DNA of 32,572 nt. Origin: Geomonas anaerohicana (GTDB lineage Bacteria > Desulfobacterota > Desulfuromonadia > Geobacterales > Geobacteraceae). The translations under genes were made by a program, and so were the position numbers. Numbering within the stretch: the stretch's first letter is position 1; every line of letters starts with the position of its first letter. The notes beneath the pieces were generated by a model, which worked only from the letters and a program-made list of their open reading frames with translations, had not been told where the DNA came from and ran no database searches. The DNA lies in contig NZ_JAEMHL010000021.1 of the NCBI RefSeq assembly GCF_016458305.1, positions 1-32,572 on the forward strand, read 5' to 3'. Below are positions 15,099 to 23,266 of this stretch, one piece after another.

Positions 15099-15111
15099 GG
15101 CAACCTCCACG

Positions 15112-15170
15112 TGGGGGTATCAGATTTGTTTTGGGGGTATATTTTGCTTCTTGTACCCCCAAATACCCCC
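15112..15170. other. Repeats GGGGGTAT/TACCCCC: probable integrase arm sites
   Basis: GGGGGTAT occurs at 15113 and 15133, and TACCCCC at 15154 and 15164, making two direct and two inverted copies between the integrase start and the att core. The same motif appears twice at 3261-3280 beside the left att-like core. Confidence 0.55.
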
Positions 15171-15215
15171 GCTGTCAATGGTTACCACCATACTACACTG
15201 GACGCACGAAAAAGA

Positions 15216-15242
15216 AAAAGCCCTGATTTCTCAGGGCTTTTT
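15216..15242. terminator. Bidirectional terminator near island boundary
   Basis: AAAAAGCCCTGA and TCAGGGCTTTTT around a TTTC loop form a classic hairpin with A and T tracts on both sides, so it can work on either strand. It is followed by a perfect palindrome GGATCTTTTAAGATCC (15251-15266), just before the att copy. Confidence 0.8.
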
Positions 15243-15269
15243 GCTCATTTGGATCTTTTAAGATCCTTT

Positions 15270-15291
15270 AATGGTGGAGGTGGCGGGAATC
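15270..15291. other. att copy: 22-bp duplicate of the tmRNA 3' end
   Basis: These 22 bp are identical to 27105-27126, which span the tmRNA 3' terminus including the encoded CCA. To the right the sequence diverges from tmRNA. This marks the junction between island 1 and island 2, with a spacing of 11,835 bp to the intact ssrA end. Confidence 0.85.
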
Positions 15292-15351
15292 TCTCTTTGA
15301 TGCCTCCATGCACATAATTTCAGCAACTTACTACGACCGGATTAATTTTTC

Positions 15352-15373
15352 GTGGAACAAAACGTGGAACACC
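15352..15373. other. GTGGAACAAAA repeat: probable arm sites of the island-2 integrase (left end)
   Basis: GTGGAAC occurs twice (15352, 15364), 12 bp apart. GTGGAACAAAA recurs at 27037, next to the island-2 integrase and the intact att site, and at 16569. Matching arm repeats at both ends of the interval support one integrated unit. Confidence 0.55.
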
Positions 15374-15438
15374 ATCAATGTCCCAATAAGTTCAATTACC
15401 GAATCCGAATACGCCCCCTGCTTTTGTATCCCACATCT

Positions 15439-16365
15439 TCACCATTTCCGCATTATACCAAAATCGCTTATTTCAATTGTCACATCTGAATCTATATCAA
15501 CAGCCTGAGAGTGATTCTTTATATTTATTGCAGTATGATAACCGTTATAGTTGTTAGATTGCGCTTCAATTATATGACGGCCTTTTGACACCATGACACT
15601 TTCGTACATTGCAAATGGCTGACCATCAACTTTGATACTACCTATATCGAACGTATACGGCGACTTTCCTTTGCTAAGAAAAATACTAAAGCCCTTCTCT
15701 TTCAAAACGTTGTATCCACGTTTATCAAATTTTGTTCCAGTATCGCGGTGTATGCCTTGTGAATTAAACCCTTCTCTGTCATAACCGTATCGATCAAACA
15801 CAGTTCTTGTCAATTTATTTATTCCATCTTTGTCAAATTTTGCCTTATCGTATCCTTCATTGTCATAACCCTTCTTGTCGTATCCATCTCTATCGTATCC
15901 TGCCATGTTGAACCCGTTTATGTCATAGCCATTTTTGTCAAAAAGGCTGCCTGTATCCTTATTCTTACTCGATGCGTCCCAGCCGTTCTTATTGAACCCA
16001 AGCTTATTGTACCCATTTTTGTCATAGCCATTCCGGTCATAGCCAGATTTATCTAAGCCGTCTGAGTTGTAGCCGTCCTTGTCAATTCCATTACTGTTAA
16101 ACCCTTTCCGGTCGTATCCCTCTTTATTGAAACCGTCTTTTCTGAAGTCTTTATTGTCATACCCTTCTTTGTTGAAACCGAGCCTGTCGTAACCAAATAT
16201 ATCGTAGCCGTCAATATTGTAGCCTCCGATGTCATACCCCAGCTTGTCAAATTTTGTCATGGTAATTGTATGTATTCCGGTATTAACGTCGAAGCCTCTT
16301 TGATTAATCGTTGCACAACCTGTAATAGCAATGAAAAATATCCAGCAAAATAATATTTTCTTCAT
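15439..16365 (-). CDS. Lipoprotein built of about 30 YDxxG pentapeptide repeats
   Basis: The 308-aa protein starts with a lipoprotein signal (MKKILFCWIFFIAITGC, lipobox ITGC). Residues 40-220 consist of roughly 31 tandem pentads of the form (Y/F)(D/N)xxG, for example GYDKNGYNKLGFNKNGWD. Blocks are separated by a recurring spacer of the form I-H/N-x-x-T-x-T-x-FD, seen four times. A C-terminal beta domain with IKVDGQPFAMYESVMVSKGR and HIIEA resembles a PEGA-type domain. A strong AGGAGG site precedes the ATG. The repeats place Asp/Asn in a regular array, possibly for calcium binding or as a rigid surface spacer (inference). The C-terminal domain may bind the cell wall. Confidence 0.8.
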   Translation of the reverse strand: MKKILFCWIFFIAITGCATINQRGFDVNTGIHTITMTKFDKLGYDIGGYNIDGYDIFGYDRLGFNKEGYDNKDFRKDGFNKEGYDRKGFNSNGIDKDGYNSDGLDKSGYDRNGYDKNGYNKLGFNKNGWDASSKNKDTGSLFDKNGYDINGFNMAGYDRDGYDKKGYDNEGYDKAKFDKDGINKLTRTVFDRYGYDREGFNSQGIHRDTGTKFDKRGYNVLKEKGFSIFLSKGKSPYTFDIGSIKVDGQPFAMYESVMVSKGRHIIEAQSNNYNGYHTAINIKNHSQAVDIDSDVTIEISDFGIMRKW

Positions 16366-16508
16366 AACATTCCTCCTGTAAAATTTTGATTACAGTCTAT
16401 CCAACGACTAGGGACTGACAAATGGTGACATGGAGACGCCCATAATTTCATGCGATTCTTCTATGACTATAGAGGGAACTATCAACTTCATGCACTGCCA
16501 ATGCGGTG

Positions 16509-16601
16509 TCTCTTTATTGTCCCGTAACACCTGAATCCAACCACTTAGATCTGTTCGATTAATTTTCTGTGGAACAAAACGTGAAACACCATCTATGTCC
16601 C
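16509..16601. other. Eroded copy of the island-2 left end
   Basis: Bases 16558-16601 match 15341-15384 with only a few differences, including GTGGAACAAAAC and ACACCAT. Upstream, TCTCTTT at 16509 lies exactly 60 bp before GTGGAAC, as it does at 15292 next to the att copy. The att core itself is not recognisable here. The rest of the 16366-16744 interval shows no gene. Confidence 0.5.
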
Positions 16602-16744
16602 GTATTCAGTTTGATTCCCAAATTCGGAATCGAACTCCTGAAATGGGAATCGAACCGTAGTCCATTGCCGCTCCAGATTGATATGGTCTATCCCTGGACG
16701 GACATAAATTGTTCCTGCCATGACGCTGGTGTCTGCACCGATGA

Positions 16745-17167
16745 TTACTTCACCTTGCCGATCATAGAACTCGCTATAATGTCACCAAGGTCCTCAACAT
16801 TTTCGGGCGTGATCGCCCCATAAGAAACCAATTTTTCGTTAAACTCAGAATTGTAGTTTTTGCCACGCTGCAAAACTACATAGTCAATGTGCTGCAACTC
16901 CTTTTCTTCTCCGCCAATCGTTTCAACGTTACTCGTCCTACTCACATATATTACTACATCATATCTCAGCAATTTATCTTTCTCAAAGTGTGAGTACACA
17001 ACTTTGTTGCCGGGAGAAATTTCTGCGCTGTATTGCTTGATGCCATTTTTGATACTGCCGACAATCGACTCGTCCTCCCACCACGGAACAGTGACTTTGA
17101 TTTCCGCAGACCATGCCTTCGAGGCCATCACCAACGTAAACAAAACAAGAAATAATCTCAATTTCAT
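16745..17167 (-). CDS. Exported hypothetical protein
   Basis: Starting at the ATG 17167 (GGGGGG lies 5 nt upstream) the product is 140 aa with a Sec signal peptide, MKLRLFLVLFTLVMASKAWS, cleaved after AWSA. The mature region begins EIKVTVPWWEDESIVGSIK and contains alternating strands (YDVVIYVSRTSN, IDYVVLQRG), followed by a helical end. No cysteines remain after cleavage. No family was recognised. It probably acts in the periplasm. Confidence 0.65.
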   Translation of the reverse strand: MKLRLFLVLFTLVMASKAWSAEIKVTVPWWEDESIVGSIKNGIKQYSAEISPGNKVVYSHFEKDKLLRYDVVIYVSRTSNVETIGGEEKELQHIDYVVLQRGKNYNSEFNEKLVSYGAITPENVEDLGDIIASSMIGKVK

Positions 17168-17423
17168 CTGATCCCCCCTTATATTGGCAGTTAAGTTAAA
17201 TAGATGGCATTCCGACTTGTCAATCAGCACCCAATTTTAACCCACCATCTCATCTTGAGACCAACCCCGCAATCTGTAACAGCTCAATATTTAGTAGGGG
17301 TGGGTCACCATTGGACGCCGACACTTAGTTAAAATTCTAAGCCGATCAACATTTTACAAGCGCCTCGACACCTACCGTCACATTATCAGCAATTGATTGT
17401 CCAGATAAGTTACATCAAGGGTC

Positions 17424-17440
17424 ACCCTCCGTAAGGGGTG
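17424..17440. other. Weak hairpin in the 305-bp gap 17168-17472
   Basis: CACCCT and AGGGGTG can pair with one bulge around CCGTA. Nothing else recognisable was seen between the two exported-protein genes; the gap presumably holds the promoter of the 16745-17167 gene. Confidence 0.3.
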
Positions 17441-17472
17441 GTCATTTCGGATTGATCATGATTGGAGAGTGG

Positions 17473-17886
17473 CTATTTGCGCGCCTGCTTGCAAGCAAAT
17501 AACCTCGCAATATCGTAGTCACTGCCCTCTTGGATGCTGTCAATTTGAGGCCAGCGTAGATCAGCTCCAGTGAAGATTTTTTCACCGGAGTTCAAAACGA
17601 ATTCACCGCCCAAAATCATATGCTGCCTCTCGACACAACTAAACTCAATCATAGTTTCTTCAGATTTAATCCTTGGTTCTAAAGCTGGTGAAGGCTTGGC
17701 AGAATCAATCTTTTCTGTTTTAGTAAATATCCGGACATTACCGTTATAGATAGGGTAAATTCTGCTTTTATCGACCATGTACTCAATGTTCCGTTTAGCA
17801 TCGCGAACCATGGATACCCAATTGCTTTCAGCATAACAATGCGATGCAGTTATCGCCAAAATTGCTGCTACGGCGAGTATTTTCAT
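17473..17886 (-). CDS. Exported protein resembling the surface-adhesin E family
   Basis: A 137-aa protein with a signal peptide (MKILAVAAILAITASHCYA). The mature part NWVSMVRDAKRNIEYMVDKS followed by RIYPIYNGNVRIFTKT, later IEFSCVERQHMI and a terminal IARLFACK, follows the pattern of small bacterial exported proteins annotated as adhesin-E-like. The two mature cysteines probably form a disulfide. GGAGGG lies 3-4 nt before the ATG. The substrate or partner is unknown. Family assignment is by eye and moderate. Confidence 0.65.
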   Translation of the reverse strand: MKILAVAAILAITASHCYAESNWVSMVRDAKRNIEYMVDKSRIYPIYNGNVRIFTKTEKIDSAKPSPALEPRIKSEETMIEFSCVERQHMILGGEFVLNSGEKIFTGADLRWPQIDSIQEGSDYDIARLFACKQARK

Positions 17887-18655
17887 GCGCCCTCCATAAG
17901 TCGATTGAATGTTTCTTAGATGATTCCGTTAGAAACCCACAAGTCATGCAACACAGATCTTCAGGCCGTCCTTTGGCTCTACGACAGCACGGGTCAGAGA
18001 TTCCGTAAGTCAAGAATCGTGGTAAGTGACGGGAAAGATATCCCAAAAACAGCAGCGATTCATGCCGCCGTTGAGTGTGCCACAGAACTTACTTTCCAAC
18101 AAGAATTATCAAGCCCTGGAAATCACCTGCCGGTTGCCCTTTGCTGGTTAAGTCGTCGCTTTTTATGATCTTCCTCTATTCCGATATCGCCCATTTCTTA
18201 CCTGCATGTATGAAAGGTTAGTGATTAAATTAAATGGGGACTGCGGAGTAACACACACCACATTTTAATCAATTGCACCCCCCCCAGCATCTCCATTCTC
18301 CTCACAAGTTAGATTCCTATTTTGGGAGTCGAACCAAAGGTCCAACAATACTGCGATCGTTCGTAGCAACTGTCCCTCAACTTGCTCGGCAATAGCTCCT
18401 GGACTACACCGGCCAATTGATCATCCGTTAGCAGCCCTGCCCTCATGAGCCCGAAATCATTCAGCTCAAAGATAAATCCTCTCCCTTGAGAAGATAGACC
18501 TAAGAAAGTATCAGCAGCTTGACCTCAGGACGGTATTTGTGACAAGATAGAGGCTCATTAGCTCTGTCCCAAACCACCTACACCTGTGATGGTATCTGTA
18601 GTCATCACAACTAGACATGAACGGCCGGTAGGCTGTAAACCCCACGTTGGTATCA
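17887..18655. other. 769-bp intergenic region without a supportable gene
   Basis: Several short open frames exist on both strands but none has a credible start or family pattern. At 18323-18335 the string GGGAGTCGAACC, the reverse complement of a tRNA T-arm, appears without a surrounding tRNA. A similar GGGAATCGAACC occurs at 16649. These may be scars of other integration events. A run of nine C at 18286 is also present. Confidence 0.5.
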
Positions 18656-19216
18656 ATGCACCTGAACGACAAAACCATTCGAACGGCACTTAAAGCTTTC
18701 CTAGAAAGCAGAAAGCCTTCTCCACACAAGGTTATTGACGAGCTCACTATTAACAACGGGAATGCCATTGCTGATGTTGTATGCATTTACAAACATACCC
18801 ATTGCTTTGAAATCAAAGGGGACGGAGACAACCTGGATAGGTTAAAGAGGCAAGTACAATTTTACAATTCCACTTTTAGTCGCATTACTATTGTTACAAC
18901 CGCAAGACATATCAAAAAAGCCAAACTAGTTGTGCCAGAATTTTGGGGCATCATATTAATAGATAACACCAATAGTGGTCCTACTATAAGGTACCATAGA
19001 AAGTCTCGCAGGAACTCATTGATACAAAAAGAAGACTCATTATATGTCTTATGGAAGAAGGAGCTTATATACCTAGCAGAAAAGCATCATTTGAAACATG
19101 TTAACAAGAACCGCACTCGGAAGGACATTGCTATGGTGATAGCTAACTCGTTGCCCATTAATACTATCGAAGAAGAAATTGCCAGCGTTTTAACACAACG
19201 CACTAAGACTTTTTAA
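18656..19216 (+). CDS. sce7726 family protein (PD-(D/E)XK-like)
   Basis: The 186-aa product follows the sce7726 pattern: a helical start, NNGNAIADVVCIYKHTHCFE then IKGDGDNLDRLKRQVQFYNS and FSRITIVT. The segment AIADVV...CFEIKGD...D..RL..Q gives the Asp, the E-x-K and the trailing Gln of a PD-(D/E)XK nuclease core. The N-terminal Met at 18656 fits the family better than 18647, though no clear ribosome binding site is seen. It is convergent with a beta-family protein, its usual genomic companion, 9 bp away. A nuclease role in defence is inferred from family and setting. Confidence 0.75.
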   Translation: MHLNDKTIRTALKAFLESRKPSPHKVIDELTINNGNAIADVVCIYKHTHCFEIKGDGDNLDRLKRQVQFYNSTFSRITIVTTARHIKKAKLVVPEFWGIILIDNTNSGPTIRYHRKSRRNSLIQKEDSLYVLWKKELIYLAEKHHLKHVNKNRTRKDIAMVIANSLPINTIEEEIASVLTQRTKTF

Positions 19217-19225
19217 CATGTGTAT

Positions 19226-20290
19226 TTACACACAGACTTCACTTACAATGTAAGTAACATGAGCGTTTAGTGTATTTTTGATCCATGATTGCGGACTACC
19301 TGGCGTAGGGACGTTTTCGCTTCTTCGCTGGATATACTCATCCCCAGAAGAAAACAGTTCCCCTCTAAAGAATGCTTGTCTCGCTATCTGCCTTGCTATT
19401 GCGTAATACTGAGCATAGCCGTCTTTGTGTGTCCGGAAACGGCTTCCCCTAACAGCAAAATGTTGATCCTCAAGAGTGTATATAGCTTTCGGAGAAGCAA
19501 TAGTGGACAACATCTCTGGCCCCAAATCCACATCAGAGTATTCAGGGGACACTACGGCATAGTCTCCGAAGACAGATTTGGCAGATTCATCAGAAAAATA
19601 TTGATTAAAAACTCTCCATAACTGCGGCTCTTTCCGGTCAAAGAGGACACTAGAATTTGTCTGCACAATATCAGATATAGATGGTGGAATGGAAGACCCT
19701 GTAACTATCACATTTCTGCAGGCGTAATCCTCACAAAAGGTGCTAGCAAACTCTGCGGCACTTTGCGCAATAGCTGAAACGTCATAGTTATTTACTATCC
19801 TGCAATCCAGCACCAAATCTATATTATCAACCCCAGCTAATATATCCCCCAAAGTCTCTGACAACTCATCTGCTACAAGCTCATAAGATTCAAAAATATC
19901 AGGCAACAACCTGACAGCCACATCCTTCTTGCGGGCCTGCGCTAGGTGCCGTCGTACGAAATCAAGATGGTCAGAATCACGGTCAAGGCCAACAACGGGT
20001 ATCGGATTGTATTGGCCCAAGGCTATCATAGCGTACTCACAAGGGCACACACCGTCCGGCCTGAGGTCTTGATCGACATCAAAAGTATCAAGGTAGAATC
20101 TCTTCTTTTCTGCCCAGTGCCTTTTCATGTCCTTCTCTGCTAACTCTATTCGCTTTTTGAAGTCCCCTTCTGTCATATCACGAACTCTGGGGACATCAAA
20201 GAACGGGATGACATGCTTGATTGTGTCTACATCCAATCCACACATGGACATTATCTCGTTCTTTTTAAGCTTCAGAAATGGAATATACAT
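19226..20290 (-). CDS. Beta family protein (T4 beta-protein-like)
   Basis: The 354-aa product opens with YIPFLKLKKNEIMSMCGLDV and IKHVIPFFDVPR, then FYLDTFDVD and IPVVGLDRD, the series of TIM-barrel-like strands characteristic of beta-family (sce7725-type) proteins. Further strands read IDLVLDCRIV and VIVTGSSIPPS, and the C terminus ends in AHVTYIVSEVCV. Its biochemical activity is unknown. It follows the ImmA/IrrE gene by 8 nt on the same strand, with GGAG overlapping that gene's last codons. sce7725 and sce7726 families commonly sit together, which supports both assignments. Confidence 0.75.
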   Translation of the reverse strand: MYIPFLKLKKNEIMSMCGLDVDTIKHVIPFFDVPRVRDMTEGDFKKRIELAEKDMKRHWAEKKRFYLDTFDVDQDLRPDGVCPCEYAMIALGQYNPIPVVGLDRDSDHLDFVRRHLAQARKKDVAVRLLPDIFESYELVADELSETLGDILAGVDNIDLVLDCRIVNNYDVSAIAQSAAEFASTFCEDYACRNVIVTGSSIPPSISDIVQTNSSVLFDRKEPQLWRVFNQYFSDESAKSVFGDYAVVSPEYSDVDLGPEMLSTIASPKAIYTLEDQHFAVRGSRFRTHKDGYAQYYAIARQIARQAFFRGELFSSGDEYIQRRSENVPTPGSPQSWIKNTLNAHVTYIVSEVCV

Positions 20291-20298
20291 AGCAAGAA

Positions 20299-21186
20299 CT
20301 ATCTCCAGATTACAGTATTAACATCGATTTCATTTACAATCTGTGAATGCCTCTGGTAATGCCCTGTTTCCTTTCGCAGCCTACCTGCGACAATTGCTGG
20401 ATGTACACCGACCTTCTCAGCGAATTTAATAATACTCAAGTCGTTTTGCGCGTACTTAGGAAACCTATACCACTCCAGTCTCGGAATTAATGTATTCATA
20501 CTGAGCATATCAGCCTCTCGCTCAGCTTTAACTTGAGTTTGAGAGTCGATATCCTCAACCACAGGCGAGTCGAGTGTGTTGTAGTGCAAAATAATGTGCG
20601 ACAACTCGTGAAGCAATGTAAACCAAAAGTAATCCAGCCTACTGTACCTTATAGTCATACCTATAACCGGAATTCCGTTACTAAGTTTAGTGACAACTCC
20701 ATCAGACTTTATACCAGGCACACCTTTCTCATAGACAAGAATAATTCCGTACTTTGCGAGAATTTCAGGGAGTGTTCTTATAACAGACACAGTCCTAGTC
20801 AACCTTGATATTTCAAAAAGTGCTTCCTTCCCGAAAGCTTCTTGTACAAATTTAAGACCTGGTGATCTGATAACTACCTCTTTGGCTTTAGTTTCTACCC
20901 TGGATACCCAAAAAGACACAAGGAAGTCATTTGTGTTTTCTGCTTTCCTGAAAAGCGCCCGCTTGCCGCCCCCTTCCATAAAGGATTCAACTAACGGTGC
21001 CAAAGAAGATATCTTTCGACCTTTCTCTATCCACCCCATTTTCTCCAAGCTATTCCAAGGGATGGCATCCAGGTTTTTTGAAGCATATCTGTAGAAATCA
21101 ACAAGCCTACACTCTTCCCCCTGCGGGGCACCTGCCACCTCAAAATCTTCTCCTGCTTCAGCGAGAGTATCTATGATGTTACGCAT
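20299..21186 (-). CDS. ImmA/IrrE family metallopeptidase
   Basis: The zinc-binding motif LLHELSHIILHY (H193-E-L-S-H197) is followed by READ (about 223-226), whose Glu supplies the third ligand, as in ImmA/IrrE peptidases. The N-terminal half is longer than in simple ImmA proteins and includes a helical region with MGWIEKGRKISSLAPLVESF, an extension seen in defence-associated members. The Met at 21186 is preferred, with GGAGG 9 nt upstream; this overlaps the GNAT gene by 8 bp. ImmA proteases cleave repressors in mobile elements, so it may act as a switch for the cluster (inference). Confidence 0.85.
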   Translation of the reverse strand: MRNIIDTLAEAGEDFEVAGAPQGEECRLVDFYRYASKNLDAIPWNSLEKMGWIEKGRKISSLAPLVESFMEGGGKRALFRKAENTNDFLVSFWVSRVETKAKEVVIRSPGLKFVQEAFGKEALFEISRLTRTVSVIRTLPEILAKYGIILVYEKGVPGIKSDGVVTKLSNGIPVIGMTIRYSRLDYFWFTLLHELSHIILHYNTLDSPVVEDIDSQTQVKAEREADMLSMNTLIPRLEWYRFPKYAQNDLSIIKFAEKVGVHPAIVAGRLRKETGHYQRHSQIVNEIDVNTVIWR

Positions 21187-21853
21187 TTGCAAATACCTCC
21201 GAACTCTCCCGCTCCATTTCAAGGTAATGTAAATTATGATAAGTCCCATCAGGTCCGAAGTCAGTCATGCCTATTTTATGATAGTAAGTAAGTGCTTTCG
21301 GAAGTGAATGCAAAGAGAACCCCGGCCGATACCCAAGCGCTGCAAGGGAAAAGGTAAGAGCTTCTCGAAGAAGCAGGGTGCCAATACCCTTGAATGGAAT
21401 TGGGGTTTTAAGCACATCTGGTCTGTTCCACGGTGCTGTCGCAAGGTAATCAATATAAAAGATCTCTTCTTTATCTATTCTACTCTCTTTAGGATGGTAG
21501 AGAATACACACACCTTGTACCACATCTCCAACAGTTAAATAGAACCACTCAAACTCAGATGTATTTTTATCGTAACACTTATCGAACCAACGCCAGTGGA
21601 AGTCTTCAAAGCTACATTCCCTAATCATTTTCTCAAAGATTAAATCATCGCCGTTAGCAACAGCATCAATTGCTTGCATAAGATCAAGGTTATACTGTAG
21701 CCATTTACGATCAGTATTAAGGTACAGTATTGGATCTATACCTCGAAAGATCTTATATTCTTCATCTTTATTCGCAATATGGTCGAAAATATTTCCAGTT
21801 TTTACCAGAACACTCAAGTTTTTGCTCCTAGCAGCAGCATAAATATTTAACAT
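21179..21853 (-). CDS. GNAT-fold acetyltransferase-like protein
   Basis: The C-terminal half of the 224-aa product carries a GNAT pattern: FYIDYLATAPWNRP, then FKGIGTLLLREALTFSLAAL (the acetyl-CoA-binding G-x-G segment) and LPKALTYYHKIGM. The N-terminal 100 residues are specific to this protein. The frame is open to a TTG at 21937, but the Met at 21853 is more natural, though without a clear ribosome binding site. Its last 8 bp overlap the ImmA/IrrE start, indicating coupling. An acetylating toxin or modifier role is possible but not shown. Confidence 0.7.
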   Translation of the reverse strand: MLNIYAAARSKNLSVLVKTGNIFDHIANKDEEYKIFRGIDPILYLNTDRKWLQYNLDLMQAIDAVANGDDLIFEKMIRECSFEDFHWRWFDKCYDKNTSEFEWFYLTVGDVVQGVCILYHPKESRIDKEEIFYIDYLATAPWNRPDVLKTPIPFKGIGTLLLREALTFSLAALGYRPGFSLHSLPKALTYYHKIGMTDFGPDGTYHNLHYLEMERESSEVFANA

Positions 21854-22209
21854 GACATTGCGGAAAAACGTCGGCTTACTCTTGGACGCAGCGGCGGTGC
21901 CCCCCAAGATTCTCCTAATTATGAAGTGGGGACTCAACAGAAGGGATGAATTGTGAGATTCTCACCGCTGCAGCCCCCCTGCGTGCACACCTCATGACCA
22001 GCAATCACGAGATCTGCCGCCACCACGGCACAGCTGGAATGAATATACGAATCTTTTTAAGGCATTTCAAGAATTAAAACAAACTCAACTAAATTTGCTG
22101 ACCTGAGTGCATAATTAAGAGTACCCTAAGACTTGCTGGGGCGCCCCGCAAAGAAGATCGGTTATGTAGAAGCCACTTTCGAACCTCCTATGGTTTATGT
22201 AAATGAAAA

Positions 22210-22232
22210 GGACCGGTGATCCCGGCCGTCCC
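22210..22232 (-). terminator. Terminator of the serine recombinase gene
   Basis: On the minus strand GGAC-GGC-CGG and CCG-GTCC form a stem with a bulge, followed by TTTTCATTT. It lies just beyond the recombinase stop. The rest of the 21854-22209 gap is AT-rich and probably holds the promoter of the GNAT operon. Confidence 0.55.
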
Positions 22233-22236
22233 ACTT

Positions 22237-22797
22237 CTAGGCGTTCAGGTACTTATATATCGACTCCCTACTGATTCCTAGATCATCGGCAATCTTCGTT
22301 TTCTTCTCTCCCGCAGCAACCCTCGCTTTGATAACCGTCACTTGATCATCGGTTATCGCTCGTTTTCTACCTTTCCCTTTGTATCCCCCTGCCGCTTTTC
22401 GTATTGCTATCCCTTCTGCCTGCCTAGACTTGATCAGGCTTCTTTCAAACTCCGCAAATGCCCCTAGCATGTTCAGCATGAGTTCTGCGAAAGGGTCTGC
22501 CTTCCCGGAGAAGGTAAGGTTCTCCTTGATGAACTGCACCAATGCCCCCTTCTCCACGATCTCAGAGACGATCTTTTTAAGATCAAGTAGATTCCTTGCG
22601 AGACGATCCATGGAGTGAACCACCACCGTATCACCCTTGCGCACATGCTTGAGTAGGGAGTGGAGGGCGGGGCGCTCCATCGACTTCCCGCTAATCTTGT
22701 CCTCAAAGACTTCATCCAACTCCAGACCGTCGAGCTGCCTGGCACTGTTTTGGTCATATGAACTCACGCGCTTGTAGCCGATTGTCTGGTATGCCAT
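22237..22797 (-). CDS. Serine recombinase (resolvase/invertase family)
   Basis: A 186-aa resolvase of normal length. The catalytic serine lies in GYKRVSSYDQN (residues 7-17), followed by RPALHSLLKHVRKGDTVVVH, SMDRLARNLLDL, the long E helix with ENLTFSGKADPFAELMLNML and GAFAEFERSLI, and a C-terminal HTH (KTKIADDLGISRESIYKYL). The start at 22797 has AAGGAGGG 5 nt upstream. It may resolve cointegrates of a nested transposon or stabilise the element; its res site would be expected in the AT-rich DNA at 22.8-23.0 kb. Confidence 0.92.
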   Translation of the reverse strand: MAYQTIGYKRVSSYDQNSARQLDGLELDEVFEDKISGKSMERPALHSLLKHVRKGDTVVVHSMDRLARNLLDLKKIVSEIVEKGALVQFIKENLTFSGKADPFAELMLNMLGAFAEFERSLIKSRQAEGIAIRKAAGGYKGKGRKRAITDDQVTVIKARVAAGEKKTKIADDLGISRESIYKYLNA

Positions 22798-23266
22798 GTC
22801 TCCCTCCTTGGATGACATCAAAGTGCGTAAAAATAGTCTAGACCCTTCAGATAAAATGTCAACTAATATACATTCTGACCGTTAATGCACATAAAAAATG
22901 TGGCAGGAAAGTGTGCATCAGCGGTGTACCCCATATCAACACAATTGTCACAGCGCGCAGGATCAAACACCAACACTTTCATAGCAGGAAGAGACATCTA
23001 GCCCCCTTGCCTTCCTGCCATAAACGTCACACGTGAATGGCAACATTCACGGGAAAGATAAGATTGGACAGATTGAAACCATCACTCTTGCTAGCCTGAC
23101 TCGTTTCGGATAAAAGTTTGGCGCAAGAGCCTTAGCTCCTGCGCCTCACTTTTTCCCTTGTCAATCCTATCGCCAAGGCTTTCGGGCGGCCGATTTGCGC
23201 GACCGTAGAAGAGGAAGCCCTCGCTAGCTTCCATTTCTAGTATAGTCGGCAGGGCAAGAATTTTTA
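22798..23266. other. Intergenic region with inverted repeats
   Basis: A perfect repeat CGTGAATG-GCAA-CATTCACG lies at 23034-23053. TGGCAGGAA (22901) is inverted as TTCCTGCCA about 100 bp further on. A hairpin, GGCGCA-A-GAGC with GCTC-C-TGCGCC (about 23119-23144), may terminate the tyrosine-recombinase transcript. A 63-codon frame (23091-23282, minus) overlaps that gene's end but lacks support. The AT-rich part next to the resolvase gene may contain its res site. Confidence 0.45.

Noticed and set aside
13845..15317. Long plus-strand frames over the integrase
   Set aside because: They are shadows of a GC-rich gene; the minus frame carries all integrase motifs.
17920..18168. 82-aa plus-strand gene and its antisense frame
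   Set aside because: Neither has a convincing start or recognisable motif.
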